Positions 33,363 through 42,792 of a stretch of 64,000 bases of DNA are shown one piece after another. Within the stretch, counting starts at the first letter, position 1, and each line of letters starts with the position of its first letter. The notes beneath the pieces are model-generated. The model saw only the letters and a program-made list of their open reading frames with translations, was not told the DNA's origin and ran no database searches. The stretch is from the NCBI GenBank assembly GCA_041600415.1, contig JBFIKF010000005.1:62001-126000 (forward strand), written 5' to 3'. Made by a program: the position numbers and the translations under genes. This stretch comes from JBFJKD01 sp041600415 (GTDB lineage: Bacteria > Pseudomonadota > Gammaproteobacteria > Pseudomonadales > Porticoccaceae).

Positions 33363-33439
33363 TGGTAGCTACGGGTGGACTTGAACCACCGACCCCAGCA
33401 TTATGAATGCTGTGCTCTAACCAGCTGAGCTACGTAGCC
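33363..33439 (-). tRNA. tRNA-Met (CAT), elongator
   Basis: The minus strand reads a full cloverleaf: GGCTACG acceptor, D-arm AGCTCAGCTGGTTAGAGC, anticodon arm with CAT in CAGCATTCATAATGCTG, T-arm GGTTCAAGTCC, and an encoded CCA. Base pair 1-72 is G-U. It resembles the elongator rather than the initiator form. It follows ychF and the EamA gene, as tRNA-Met follows ychF in Pseudomonas. Confidence 0.95.
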
Positions 33440-33471
33440 ACGGGACAGGGTGCGTTACTAAACGGTCGCGA

Positions 33472-33500
33472 ATTTTGGCGAGTTTGGTCTTTGATGTCAA
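33472..33500 (-). promoter_or_regulatory. Sigma-70 promoter of tRNA-Met
   Basis: On the minus strand a perfect TTGACA (33500-33495) is separated by 17 bases from CAAAAT (33477-33472), about 33 bases before the tRNA 5' end. The -35 box overlaps the last codons of the EamA gene. Confidence 0.6.
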
Positions 33501-34456
33501 GGCGAGGGACGGGTCGGTCGAGAAGATAGCTCGTTCCGGCCTACTGCCGCGAGGGCCGCACCTAGTACCACCATCAGCGCCCCGGATAGCACAATCGGGG
33601 TGAGTGACTCCTGTTCAATCGTGAAACCCGGGTAAAAGCTTAACCCCCACATAAATACGAGGGTAAACAGGGGCGTGGTGGCGAGCACCGCGCTGATTTT
33701 GGAGCCTTCCCAATGGGCGAGCGCCTCCGAAAAACTGCCAGAGCCAATCAGGGTACTGACGCCGCAAAACAACAACAGTAGAAGCGCTGTCGGGGACAGT
33801 TCCAGAATCTGCAGTGGGTGGGCCCAGAACAGGAATCCCAATGTTCCCAATCCGTACAGCATGAGCATAATTTGTGGCGAGGTGAATCGGGTTAGTAGCT
33901 GTTTTTGCAGTGCCGCGTAGCAGGCCCAGCTACAGGCGGATAACACCATCAACCCCATGCCCAGGGCGTAGGCGTCGAAGCCTTCGGCCATGGCGAGGAT
34001 GCGGCGGTGGAAAAACACCAGCAGGCCGACCACAAACAGCAGGCATCCAAACCACTGTCGCGGCGAAAAGTGTTCCTTGAAAAGAACCACGTTAACGACC
34101 AGAAACAGTACCACCGCGAGTTGTATGAGGACCTGCGCGCCACCGGGGGTCATGCGCTCGACGGCGAGAATGTAGCAGGTGTAGTTGCCTGCCAGAAACA
34201 GCCCGCACAGCAACACCCAGCGCAGCGCGTTGCCGCTTTTAAGCGCGCTTAGTTGCGGTGTCTGGCGGCGGCGGGCCAGATACGGCCACAACAGTAACCC
34301 GGAGATGGCAAAGCGATAAAAGTTCAGGGTATAGGCGTCGAGTTCCTGCAGCACACCTTTGGCAGCGATGGGTAAAATACCCCACAACGTGCAGGTGACG
34401 AGAGTCAATAACAGACCGGTTTGCCAGCGCCCCGACGAGCGGTGCATGCTGGTCAC
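33497..34456 (-). CDS. EamA-family (DMT) transporter
   Basis: 319 aa inner-membrane protein with ten hydrophobic segments in two EamA repeats (about 12-140 and 160-300). Family members export or import small metabolites; the substrate is not predictable. The start is GTG 34456 or ATG 34447, neither with a strong ribosome-binding site. It lies 60 bases downstream of ychF on the same strand. Confidence 0.88.
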   Translation of the reverse strand: MTSMHRSSGRWQTGLLLTLVTCTLWGILPIAAKGVLQELDAYTLNFYRFAISGLLLWPYLARRRQTPQLSALKSGNALRWVLLCGLFLAGNYTCYILAVERMTPGGAQVLIQLAVVLFLVVNVVLFKEHFSPRQWFGCLLFVVGLLVFFHRRILAMAEGFDAYALGMGLMVLSACSWACYAALQKQLLTRFTSPQIMLMLYGLGTLGFLFWAHPLQILELSPTALLLLLFCGVSTLIGSGSFSEALAHWEGSKISAVLATTPLFTLVFMWGLSFYPGFTIEQESLTPIVLSGALMVVLGAALAAVGRNELSSRPTRPSP

Positions 34457-34516
34457 GACAATTTTTTACCCATTGGGTGCAACAGCCCGGTGGGAAACAG
34501 TGCCGGTACGGTGTGC

Positions 34517-35608
34517 TTATACATTAAAGCGAAAGTGCACCACGTCGCCATCTTTGACAACGTATTCCTTGCCCTCCAGTCGCCACTTGCCCGCATCCTT
34601 GGCCCCCTGTTCGCCCTTGCAAGTGACAAAGTCATCGTAGCCGATGACCTCGGCACGAATAAATCCCTTTTCAAAATCGGTGTGAATTTTGCCCGCCGCC
34701 TGAGGTGCGGTAGCGCCCACGGGAATGGTCCAGGCGCGTACCTCTTTAACCCCGGCAGTAAAATAGGTTTGCAGGCCCAGCAGCTCGTAACCGGCGCGGA
34801 TGACGCGATTCAACCCCGGTTCAGTCATACCCATTTCCGCGAGAAACTCCACCTTGTCAGCATCGTCCAGCTCGGCGATTTCTGCTTCCAGTTTGTTGCA
34901 AATGGGTACCACCTGGGCGCCTTCCGCGTCCGCCAATTGTTGCACCGCCAGTAACAGCGGATTGTCAGCAAAGCCATTTTCATTCACGTTGGCGATGTAC
35001 AGGGTGGGCTTACAGGTGAGCAGGGATAACTCTGCCAAACGCTGTCTTTCTTCGCGGTTCAAACCAAGGCTGCGCACAGGTCTGGCTTCGTTCAATCCCG
35101 GCAGAATTTTTTCCAGCACAGTCTTCAATGCCAGCGCGTCCTTGTCGCCGCCCTTGGCGGCCTTGGCGGAGCGCAGCAGTGCGCGATCGACGGTGTCGAG
35201 GTCGGCGAGGGCGAGCTCAGTATTGATAACTTCGATATCTGCCAGCGGGTTGATCTGGTCGGCAACGTGAATCACGTTGTCGTCGACAAAACAGCGCACT
35301 ACATGGGCAATGGCGTCAGTCTCGCGTATGGTTGCCAGAAACTGGTTGCCCAGTCCTTCGCCTTTGGAGGCACCGGCGACCAGTCCGGCAATGTCTACGA
35401 ATTCCATGGTGGTAGGAATAATCCGCTCGGGTTTAACGATTGCCGCGAGCTGTTCGAGGCGTGGGTCCGGCATCGGTACGATGCCGGTGTTCGGTTCAAT
35501 GGTGCAGAACGGAAAATTTTCAGCGGCAATACCCGCCCTGGTCAGCGCATTAAACAGGGTTGATTTGCCGACATTGGGCAACCCGACAATACCGCACTTA
35601 AACCCCAT
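34517..35608 (-). CDS. ychF: YchF, OBG-family ribosome-associated ATPase
   Basis: 363 aa. The N-terminal G domain has GLPNVGKSTLFNAL (G1), followed by a coiled-coil insertion and the C-terminal TGS domain ending with the conserved KEYVVKDGDVVHFRFNV. YchF binds ATP rather than GTP and acts in translation and oxidative-stress control. GAGGAATCAAG precedes the ATG. The pth-ychF neighbourhood is conserved in gammaproteobacteria. Confidence 0.97.
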   Translation of the reverse strand: MGFKCGIVGLPNVGKSTLFNALTRAGIAAENFPFCTIEPNTGIVPMPDPRLEQLAAIVKPERIIPTTMEFVDIAGLVAGASKGEGLGNQFLATIRETDAIAHVVRCFVDDNVIHVADQINPLADIEVINTELALADLDTVDRALLRSAKAAKGGDKDALALKTVLEKILPGLNEARPVRSLGLNREERQRLAELSLLTCKPTLYIANVNENGFADNPLLLAVQQLADAEGAQVVPICNKLEAEIAELDDADKVEFLAEMGMTEPGLNRVIRAGYELLGLQTYFTAGVKEVRAWTIPVGATAPQAAGKIHTDFEKGFIRAEVIGYDDFVTCKGEQGAKDAGKWRLEGKEYVVKDGDVVHFRFNV

Positions 35609-35635
35609 CTTGATTCCTCGAAAAATATTTCGGTT

Positions 35636-36229
35636 TCAGAGCGCCGTGCCGTTGGTATGCAATGCTTTCATGGCGCCGTTCCAGTTGCCGTTTACGGCGT
35701 CAGGCAGCACCTCTATCGCGTTAGTGATGCTGGCGTCGATGAGGAGCTGTTCTTCGCGGGGCGCCTTGCGCAACACATAGGCCGCTACATCGTCGGCCAG
35801 GCCGGGGTGGCCGATGCCGATGCGTAGCCGCGCGAAGTCCCGTTGATTGCCGAGGGCACTGATAATATCCCGCAAGCCATTGTGGCCGCCGTGCCCGCCG
35901 CCAATTTTCAGGCGTGCGGTGCCGGGGGGTAAATCCAGCTCGTCGTGGGCGACCAGAATATTGCTGGCGGCGACACTGTAAAATTGTGCCAGTGGCGCAA
36001 CGGCGCGGCCACTGTGATTCATAAACGTGCTGGGAATAAGCAAACGCAACGTCCGCCCGCCAATGATAACCCGCGCAGTAAAGCCGGGAAATTTGCTCTC
36101 CTGCTTCAGGGCGACACCAAATTGCTGGGCCAGCGCGGTGACAAAATCTGCTCCGGCGTTATGCCGTGTACGGTCGTATTGTGGGCCGGGATTACCCAGC
36201 CCAACAATCAGATCAACCGGTGCATCCAA
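35636..36229 (-). CDS. pth: Peptidyl-tRNA hydrolase
   Basis: 197 aa. Releases tRNA from prematurely dissociated peptidyl-tRNA. The GLGNPGPQYDRTRHNAG block holds the catalytic His23; HDELDLPPG and GGHGGHNGLRDI are also conserved. The start appears to be TTG 36229, as no in-frame ATG is nearby. It lies 29 bases after rplY. Confidence 0.96.
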   Translation of the reverse strand: MDAPVDLIVGLGNPGPQYDRTRHNAGADFVTALAQQFGVALKQESKFPGFTARVIIGGRTLRLLIPSTFMNHSGRAVAPLAQFYSVAASNILVAHDELDLPPGTARLKIGGGHGGHNGLRDIISALGNQRDFARLRIGIGHPGLADDVAAYVLRKAPREEQLLIDASITNAIEVLPDAVNGNWNGAMKALHTNGTAL

Positions 36230-36258
36230 TGCGGCGGTCCGACGCGTTACTTAAGTAA

Positions 36259-36927
36259 TCAGTCCTCGTCGGCCTGCCCTTTAGCATCGTCTTTGTCACC
36301 TTCGTCGGCGGCATCTTCTGCTTCTGTTGGCTCCTCTTCCACGACGACTTTGGCTTTGTGGATAGAGACTACCGGGAGGTCGTGATCTTCACCCTGTAAC
36401 AGGGCCATGGCTTCCACACCACTTGGCAGTTGAATGTCGGAAATGTGGATAATGCCCCCCAGTTCTAGCGCGGCAATGTCCACTTCGATGTATTCGGGTA
36501 AATCGGCGGGTAAACACTGGACTTCGAGATCGGACATCAGGTGGGACACGATGCCGCCCTGCTGTTTGACTCCCACCGCTTTTTCCTCGTTGAGGAAGTG
36601 CAGGGGAATACGGGTATGCAGTTTGGTGGCTTTATCGACCCGCAAAAAATCCGCGTGCAAAATTTTCGGTTTGGCGGGGTGGCGCTGAACATCCTTGAGA
36701 ATCACGTCCTGGCCCTTGCCGTCCACGTTGAGCTTGATAATGTGGGAATAGAAGGCCTCATTGTCCAGCGCGCGGGACAGCTCATTGTGCGTCAGTGAAA
36801 TGTTCTGAGGCGCTTTTTTGCCACCGTAGACGATGGCCGGTACTTCGTCAGCTAAACGACGCAGGCGGCGGCTCGCACCTTTCCCCATGTCTTCGCGTGC
36901 CCTGGCATTCAGTGTGAAATCTACCAT
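36259..36927 (-). CDS. rplY: Ribosomal protein L25 (Ctc form)
   Basis: 222 aa long form. The N-terminal 5S-rRNA-binding L25 domain (1-95) is followed by the CTC beta domain and an acidic tail (EEEPTEAEDAADEGDKDDAKG). AGGAG lies upstream of the ATG. A stable hairpin sits in its leader (36952-36980). prs is immediately upstream in the operon. Confidence 0.96.
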   Translation of the reverse strand: MVDFTLNARAREDMGKGASRRLRRLADEVPAIVYGGKKAPQNISLTHNELSRALDNEAFYSHIIKLNVDGKGQDVILKDVQRHPAKPKILHADFLRVDKATKLHTRIPLHFLNEEKAVGVKQQGGIVSHLMSDLEVQCLPADLPEYIEVDIAALELGGIIHISDIQLPSGVEAMALLQGEDHDLPVVSIHKAKVVVEEEPTEAEDAADEGDKDDAKGQADED

Positions 36928-36951
36928 TGCCTTGACTCCTGTGAGTAATCC

Positions 36952-36980
36952 GCAATAACTCCTGCGACCAGAGTTACTGC
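36952..36980 (-). promoter_or_regulatory. Hairpin in the rplY leader
   Basis: On the minus strand GCAGTAACTC and GAGTTATTGC form ten pairs (one G-U) around a nine-base loop, ending 24 bases before the rplY ATG and clear of its AGGAG. There is no T-run, so it is not a terminator. L25 leader RNAs are known in enterobacteria; whether this is an equivalent autoregulatory element is inference. Confidence 0.45.
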
Positions 36981-37020
36981 GTAGTTGTGGTTCCCTTGCG
37001 GGGTGGTATCCGTGCGTTGT

Positions 37021-37962
37021 TTACACAAACATCGCGCTGATGGATTCTTCGTTGCTGACCCGACGCATAGCTTCGGCCAGCATTTTGCCCAGGCTCAGTT
37101 GACGAATACGCGGGCAATTGGCGGCGTTCTCGCTGAGAGGAATGCTGTTGGTGACAACCAGTGCATCCAGGGCAGAGTCGTTAATGTTGTCGATCGCATT
37201 GCCGGACAGTACCGGGTGCGTGCAGTAGGCTACGACCCGTTTGGCGCCCCGTTCTTTAAGGGCGTCGGCAGCTTTACACAACGTGCCCGCGGTATCGACG
37301 ATATCGTCCACCAGCAGGCAGGTACGCCCCTCCACCTCGCCAATAATATTCATCACCTGGGCCTGGTTGGCCTCGGGGCGTCGTTTGTCAATAATGGCGA
37401 GATCGGTGTTAAGTTCTTTGGCAATCGCTCGTGCCCGTACTACGCCACCGATATCTGGCGACACCACCAGCAAATTGTTGTAGTGCTGTTTTTCAATATC
37501 TTCCAGTAACACCGGCGAGCCGTAGACGTTATCCACGGTGCAGTCGAAAAAGCCCTGAATTTGTTCAGCGTGCAAATCCACGGTCAGAACTCGATTGACA
37601 CCCACGTTACTGATCATGTCGGCGACCACTTTGGCGCTAATGGGCACTCGCACTGAACGCACGCGTCGATCCTGGCGGGCATAGCCAAAATAGGGAATGA
37701 CCGCGGTGATGCGGCTCGCGGACGCGCGGCGCAGCGCGTCGATCATAAACACCAGTTCCATCAAATTACGGTTGGTGGGCGCGCAGGTAGGCTGTACTAC
37801 AAATACATCTTTGCCGCGCACATTTTCCAGTAATTCGATATTAATCTCGCCATCGGAAAATACGCCAACCGATACGTTTCCCAGTGGCAGGCCAAGGTGT
37901 CGGGTGATTTCTTTTGCGAGTTCCGGATTGGAATTTCCGGAAAAAACCATCAAATTTGCCAC
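37021..37962 (-). CDS. prs: Ribose-phosphate pyrophosphokinase
   Basis: 313 aa. Makes PRPP from ribose-5-phosphate and ATP for nucleotide, His and Trp synthesis. The SDGEI block, YARQDRR flexible loop, DLHAEQIQGFF metal site and PRPP loop VDDIVDTAGT are all present. The start is GTG 37962; an in-frame ATG follows four codons later. It lies directly downstream of tRNA-Gln. Confidence 0.97.
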   Translation of the reverse strand: MANLMVFSGNSNPELAKEITRHLGLPLGNVSVGVFSDGEINIELLENVRGKDVFVVQPTCAPTNRNLMELVFMIDALRRASASRITAVIPYFGYARQDRRVRSVRVPISAKVVADMISNVGVNRVLTVDLHAEQIQGFFDCTVDNVYGSPVLLEDIEKQHYNNLLVVSPDIGGVVRARAIAKELNTDLAIIDKRRPEANQAQVMNIIGEVEGRTCLLVDDIVDTAGTLCKAADALKERGAKRVVAYCTHPVLSGNAIDNINDSALDALVVTNSIPLSENAANCPRIRQLSLGKMLAEAMRRVSNEESISAMFV

Positions 37963-38035
37963 GGGCTAAATCCTGATATTGATCGCGACTGCTGGGCGTT
38001 ACGCTCGATTGGTGATGGCGATCGTTACGCACATT

Positions 38036-38111
38036 TGGCTGGGGCGGGAGGACTCGAACCTCCGGATGACGGGATCAAAACCCGTTGCCTTAGCCACTTG
38101 GCGACGCCCCA
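38036..38111 (-). tRNA. tRNA-Gln (TTG)
   Basis: The minus strand reads TGGGGCG...CGCCCCAGCCA, a 76-base cloverleaf with anticodon loop TTTTGAT, T-arm GGTTCGAGTCC and encoded CCA. It sits between ispE and prs, the same place as in Pseudomonas. Confidence 0.97.
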
Positions 38112-38144
38112 AAATTCCGATTTAAATTATGCACTCTGTGGTGC

Positions 38145-38990
38145 TTATTCATGTTGGTAAAGTGGCGACTGGTTTATGCCTTTGGCGATAAACCCGTCCC
38201 ATGGATCCGGTATTTGTGCGCGTACCGCCTGTGCCTGATCCTCGGTGTCAAATCTTGCAAACAGGCACGCACCGGTACCAGTCATGCGCGTGGGCGCGTA
38301 GTGATCCAGCCATTGGCGAGCAGCTTTAACCTGCGGATAAAGTGCCTCCACCACCCCTTGACAGGAGTTGTTGGCGCTTTGCCCCGAGCCACCCGGCTCA
38401 AGAAAGGCGCGTATTGTGATAGGCGAGGCGTTCCTTGTCAATTGCCGATGGCCGAATACGGCAGCGGTGGAGACCTGACAATCGGGCACCAGCACCAGAT
38501 ACCAGGCGGGTGGTAACTGGACGGGCGTCAGGCGTTCACCAATGCCTTCGGCCCAGGCCGAGGTGCCGTGCAAAAATAGTGGCACGTCCGCCCCCAGAGG
38601 CAGGCCAATGTCGATCAGTTCGGAGTGGCTGAGTCCAAGCCGCCACAGCCGATTGAGGCCAACCAGTGTGGTTGCGGCGTCGCTGCTGCCGCCGCCGAGA
38701 CCCGCACCGAGGGGCAGGCGTTTGTGCAACAGAATATGCGCGCCGTGGGTACAACCGGTGACCTGCTGCAGGGCGTGGGCGGCCCGCCATACCAGATTAT
38801 CCGCAAGTGGAATGTCCGGTGCGGCTGGCGATAACGACACGGACAGCTCTGCGGCACTGTCAAACTCCAGCACATCGCCAACGTCGAGCAGTTGAAAAAG
38901 AGTTTGCAATTCGTGATAGCCGTCCGCGCGCCGCCCCGTGATATGTAAAAACAAATTCAGTTTGGCTGGTGCGGGCAGAGACAGATGCAC
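38145..38990 (-). CDS. ispE: 4-diphosphocytidyl-2-C-methylerythritol kinase
   Basis: 281 aa GHMP kinase of the MEP isoprenoid pathway. PAPAKLNLFLHITGRRADGYHEL begins the protein, in the usual Lys-Asn substrate site; the ATP loop LGAGLGGGSSDAATTL is intact. The start codon is GTG 38990, three bases after the lolB stop. Confidence 0.96.
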   Translation of the reverse strand: MHLSLPAPAKLNLFLHITGRRADGYHELQTLFQLLDVGDVLEFDSAAELSVSLSPAAPDIPLADNLVWRAAHALQQVTGCTHGAHILLHKRLPLGAGLGGGSSDAATTLVGLNRLWRLGLSHSELIDIGLPLGADVPLFLHGTSAWAEGIGERLTPVQLPPAWYLVLVPDCQVSTAAVFGHRQLTRNASPITIRAFLEPGGSGQSANNSCQGVVEALYPQVKAARQWLDHYAPTRMTGTGACLFARFDTEDQAQAVRAQIPDPWDGFIAKGINQSPLYQHE

Positions 38991-38993
38991 GGC

Positions 38994-39605
38994 TCAACGC
39001 CCCTCGGCGGGACGGTGCCACGCCTTGATAACCAATACGATGTGCAACGACTGCTCGGTGGGGGAGTGATAATCGGCGACAATTTTGCCGGGCAACAGGC
39101 CCAGCGGAGTTAGTTGGTAGCGACTAAACGTCAGTTGCCAGTGGCCCTGTTCGAGATGTTCGAGCAATTGGTGTGGGTCGAGGCGCGAGCGGGTAACCGG
39201 TAAGTACGCGCTGGGAATACCCTTTACCCAGTAGCTCAGGTGCTGCACTGGCAGCGTCCACCCAAACAGGGTTTGACTCAGAGTCGCTGCGGAACTCGAT
39301 GTCACATCGTCCTTGCCTGCCTGGCTTAAGACGGCAGCGTTCTGGCCCCCATAAATGCGCGTCGTTCCGGCACCAAAGGGCCCGCTCAGGTGGACGTCAA
39401 AATCAGTGTTATGTTGCTGCCAGTTAATCCAGGCGCTGCCGTTGTCCCGATCGGTGCGATAGCCCATCTTGCCAATCAGTTGCCACTCCTGCAGGGCGAG
39501 CATATCGGTGTGGTGAGTACGCCATTGCACAGTGTTGGAGATCGGTTGGGAGACGCAACCAGTCAGTGCGATAAGTAACAGCCACAATAATGCACGGTTG
39601 GTCAC
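38994..39605 (-). CDS. lolB: LolB, outer-membrane lipoprotein receptor
   Basis: 203 aa lipoprotein. Lipobox LTGC gives Cys17. LolB accepts lipoproteins from LolA and inserts them in the outer membrane. WQLIGKMGYRTDRDNGSAWINW and the following beta-strands fit the family. It lies between the TPR lipoprotein gene and ispE, the standard order. Confidence 0.93.
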   Translation of the reverse strand: MTNRALLWLLLIALTGCVSQPISNTVQWRTHHTDMLALQEWQLIGKMGYRTDRDNGSAWINWQQHNTDFDVHLSGPFGAGTTRIYGGQNAAVLSQAGKDDVTSSSAATLSQTLFGWTLPVQHLSYWVKGIPSAYLPVTRSRLDPHQLLEHLEQGHWQLTFSRYQLTPLGLLPGKIVADYHSPTEQSLHIVLVIKAWHRPAEGR

Positions 39606-39608
39606 GGG

Positions 39609-41381
39609 CTATAACTCGACGCCGAGGCGTTGCAGTGCTTCAAGTAACACCGGATCGTTGGGGTCGTTTTCCAGCGCCTTGGCCCACACCTGTTTGGCTT
39701 CTTCCCGATTGCCCGACACCCACAGAACTTCGCCCAGATGCGCGGCGATCTCCGCATCCGGAAAAAGAGTCATCGCCTGTCGCAATTGCTGTAATGCTTC
39801 CTGGTGCCGGCCCTGCCGATACAGTACCCAGCCCAGGCTGTCGATGGTGGCTGCGTCGTTGGGATTTAGTTTGAGCGCCTGTTCAATCAGTTGTTGCGCT
39901 TCCGCGTGGCGGTTTGTGTGGTTCGCCAGGGTATAGCCGAGAGCGTTCAGTGCCGCGGCGTTATTTGGGTCGCTGGCGAGAATGGCGCGCAGATCCCGTT
40001 CGGCGCCGTCCACATCCCCACGCTTTTCGTTGGTCAGGGAGCGGGTATACAGTAGTTCAATATTGCCGGGATAGATGGTCAGCGCGCCCCCCAGCAGGTC
40101 AAAAGCATTGTCGTACAGGTGTTCGCGCATCAGTAATTCTGCTTCGATCTGGTAAATACTCACTGCCTGTTCCGGGTTCTCATCGCGCAAATTGTGCAGG
40201 TACAGCTGTGCCGTGGTCAGCTGTCCCTGCTGCGCTAATAACTGCGTGAGGCGTGCAGCGGCCGGTAAAAAACTGCGGCCCTGGCGCACGCTGTTGTAGT
40301 GAATCAGGGCATCTTCCATACGCTGATCTTCTTCTGCCATCAGGGCGAGCTGGAAATGAACATCGGAAGTGCGCTGTCGGTGATCGATCATGTCCTGATA
40401 TATTTGTATTGCTTCGGCGCGCAACCCCTGCTCCCGGTTGACGCCAGCGAGCGCGAATTGCAGATTAGCATCATCGCGATGTTGCTCGGCGAGACTGCTC
40501 ATATACTGGCGAGCCAGGGTTAAATCTGTTTCCGCGACCAGACGAATTTGTTGCAGACGTAGCTTTTTACTGTCCGGATTGCGCTGCACTGCGGTGCCGA
40601 CAAATTTAATTGCAGCGTCGAGTTGCTTGTCCTGATATAGCAGTTGGGTATAGAGAATAGCGCTTTGTTCATCTTCCGGTGCGCGGGTTACCAGTCGCCG
40701 CCCTTCCAGCAAAGCTTCCTTGAGTTGATCTTGTTGACGTAGCAGCAGGATTTTGCCAAACAACAGGTCGACGTCGCCACGAACTGCGGATTTGCCAGGT
40801 TTTGCCTGGGTGTAGCCTGCTTCGGTGCGGCGGTAGCGCTCCAGTAAACTGTTGCGCATTTGCTCGGAAGCATCTTTCCCGTAAGCGGCCAGAGACCGTA
40901 TCGGCTCGCCGTCCTCTTGTTCCAGCAGGTACTCGGCGTGGGTGAACGCGGTTAATAAGTCGCCGTTGTTAGCCAAGGCGTAGAGGGCCAGGCGACGGGC
41001 GTCGCTGTTATCCGGCTCCAGTTCGACCCACAGTGTGCTCATGGCCAGCAACGCGTCCTGCTGGTTTAGATAATTGGCGACCGTAGCGGCGCGCGCGACC
41101 ACACCCGGGTCGCGGGTTAAATTAGCCTGTGCGACATATTTATCCAGAGAAACCGCCAGTTGACCTCGGTTGCCTGCGAATTCGGCCACTAACAGGTCGT
41201 AAAACGTTTGTGTTGGGAACGGGCGAGCGGGATAATTGCGTTGCTCTGAGACTGTTGTAGCCAACTCTGCCGAGATTTCCACAGGTTCAGCGGATTGTCG
41301 AACACCTGCGCAAGCAGAGATCAACAGCGCTAACAACAACCCGGTTAACGACGCGAAGTAGTGGAAAAAGGCCTTGCTCAT
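39609..41381 (-). CDS. TPR-repeat lipoprotein
   Basis: 590 aa. The signal sequence ends in LISAC, a lipobox. The mature protein is mostly TPR helices, clearest at 370-580 (ALNALGYTLANHTNRHAEA, TIDSLGWVLYRQGRHQEAL). It corresponds in position to PA4667 next to lolB and hemA. The role is not established; it is probably a periplasmic or outer-membrane scaffold. It is divergent from hemA across a 133-base gap. Confidence 0.9.
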   Translation of the reverse strand: MSKAFFHYFASLTGLLLALLISACAGVRQSAEPVEISAELATTVSEQRNYPARPFPTQTFYDLLVAEFAGNRGQLAVSLDKYVAQANLTRDPGVVARAATVANYLNQQDALLAMSTLWVELEPDNSDARRLALYALANNGDLLTAFTHAEYLLEQEDGEPIRSLAAYGKDASEQMRNSLLERYRRTEAGYTQAKPGKSAVRGDVDLLFGKILLLRQQDQLKEALLEGRRLVTRAPEDEQSAILYTQLLYQDKQLDAAIKFVGTAVQRNPDSKKLRLQQIRLVAETDLTLARQYMSSLAEQHRDDANLQFALAGVNREQGLRAEAIQIYQDMIDHRQRTSDVHFQLALMAEEDQRMEDALIHYNSVRQGRSFLPAAARLTQLLAQQGQLTTAQLYLHNLRDENPEQAVSIYQIEAELLMREHLYDNAFDLLGGALTIYPGNIELLYTRSLTNEKRGDVDGAERDLRAILASDPNNAAALNALGYTLANHTNRHAEAQQLIEQALKLNPNDAATIDSLGWVLYRQGRHQEALQQLRQAMTLFPDAEIAAHLGEVLWVSGNREEAKQVWAKALENDPNDPVLLEALQRLGVEL

Positions 41382-41514
41382 TGCGGAATACGTTCCCTGC
41401 TGGTGGAGTCCATTGTACCAATAATGCCTATGACAGTTATTGCCATATTTGTTTCACTCGCGCGCCACACGGTGGTGTGATACCGGTGCTAATGGTGAAA
41501 AAACGGACTGCCAA

Positions 41515-42792
41515 ATGACGCTGCATATACTCGGTATTAATCACCGCACTGCGCCGGTGGAAATCCGCGAAAAAGTCGCGTTTGCACCGGAACAGATGGT
41601 GGCCGCGCTGGGGCAGGCGCAGGCGCATACGGGCGTCGAAGAAATTGCCATCCTGTCCACCTGTAACCGCACTGAGTTGTACGTCAGCAGCGGCACTACT
41701 GGTACGGAGCAGCTGATGCAGTGGTTGAGTGATTATCATCGACTGCCCGGAGCGACGCTGGCGAGCAGTTGCTATCACTACACAGAGGCGCTGGCGGTGG
41801 CGCATATGATGAAAGTTGCCAGCGGACTCGATTCCATGGTCCTCGGTGAGCCGCAAATTCTCGGGCAGATCAAATCCGCCTATGCCGTGGCGCAGCAGGC
41901 CGGCACGGTCTCGGTGGCCCTCAATCAGGTTTTTCAGCACGTTTTTAACGCTGCCAAACGGGTGCGCAGTGAGACGGCGATCGGCCAGAACCCCGTTTCG
42001 GTGGCCTACGCCGCGGTGCGGCTTGCGCAACAAATTTTTTCCGATATGGGTACGGTGCATGCGTTGTTGATTGGCGCTGGTGAAACCGTGGAATTGCTCG
42101 CCCGCCATTTAGGTGAACAAGGGGTGGGCAGCATCACCGTTGCCAATCGTACGTTGCGCCATGCTCAGGAGTTAGCGAACGCCTATGGCGCGGAGGCGAT
42201 TTTGTTATCGGACATTCCCGAGCATTTGCACCGCGCAGACATCGTGATTTCCTCGACCGCCAGTCAATTGCCCGTCTTGGGTAAGGGTGCGGTGGAATCC
42301 GCCCTGAAACAGCGTCGCCATCGACCGATGTTTATGCTGGACATTGCCGTGCCGCGGGATATCGAGCCGGAAGTCGCGAATCTCGATGATGTCTATCTGT
42401 ATACGGTGGACGACCTGAAAACGGCGGTGGAAGAAAATTTGCGCGGCCGTCAGGATGCCGCTGATCGCGCCCAGGAAATTATTAAGGAATGTTTACAGGC
42501 CTGGCAAAAAAATTGGCGGTTGCAGGCTGCCGTGGGCACCATTCGGGCATTTCGCAACAGCGTGGAAGAGCTGCGCGACGCGGAACTGGATAAAGCCCTG
42601 CAAGCCCTCGCCCAGGGACAGTCAGTGGAGGCGGTGGTGCGCTCCCTCGCCCATGGCCTGACCAACAAACTGCTACATACGCCGACCCTGGGGTTAAAAC
42701 GCGCTGGCGAGGAAGGTCGTAGCGAACAGCTCCAGTTGGCGCGAGAGCTGTTCAACTTACCTGAACTGGACGACGACGGCGGAATATCTTGA
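41515..42792 (+). CDS. hemA: Glutamyl-tRNA reductase
   Basis: 425 aa. First step of tetrapyrrole synthesis by the C5 route, reducing Glu-tRNA to glutamate-1-semialdehyde. The catalytic Cys lies in LSTCNRTELY; the NADPH domain has LIGAGETVELLARHL. The frame is open to 41440, but ATG 41515 (MTLHILGINHRTAP) is the family start. The stop overlaps the prfA ATG. Confidence 0.97.
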   Translation: MTLHILGINHRTAPVEIREKVAFAPEQMVAALGQAQAHTGVEEIAILSTCNRTELYVSSGTTGTEQLMQWLSDYHRLPGATLASSCYHYTEALAVAHMMKVASGLDSMVLGEPQILGQIKSAYAVAQQAGTVSVALNQVFQHVFNAAKRVRSETAIGQNPVSVAYAAVRLAQQIFSDMGTVHALLIGAGETVELLARHLGEQGVGSITVANRTLRHAQELANAYGAEAILLSDIPEHLHRADIVISSTASQLPVLGKGAVESALKQRRHRPMFMLDIAVPRDIEPEVANLDDVYLYTVDDLKTAVEENLRGRQDAADRAQEIIKECLQAWQKNWRLQAAVGTIRAFRNSVEELRDAELDKALQALAQGQSVEAVVRSLAHGLTNKLLHTPTLGLKRAGEEGRSEQLQLARELFNLPELDDDGGIS

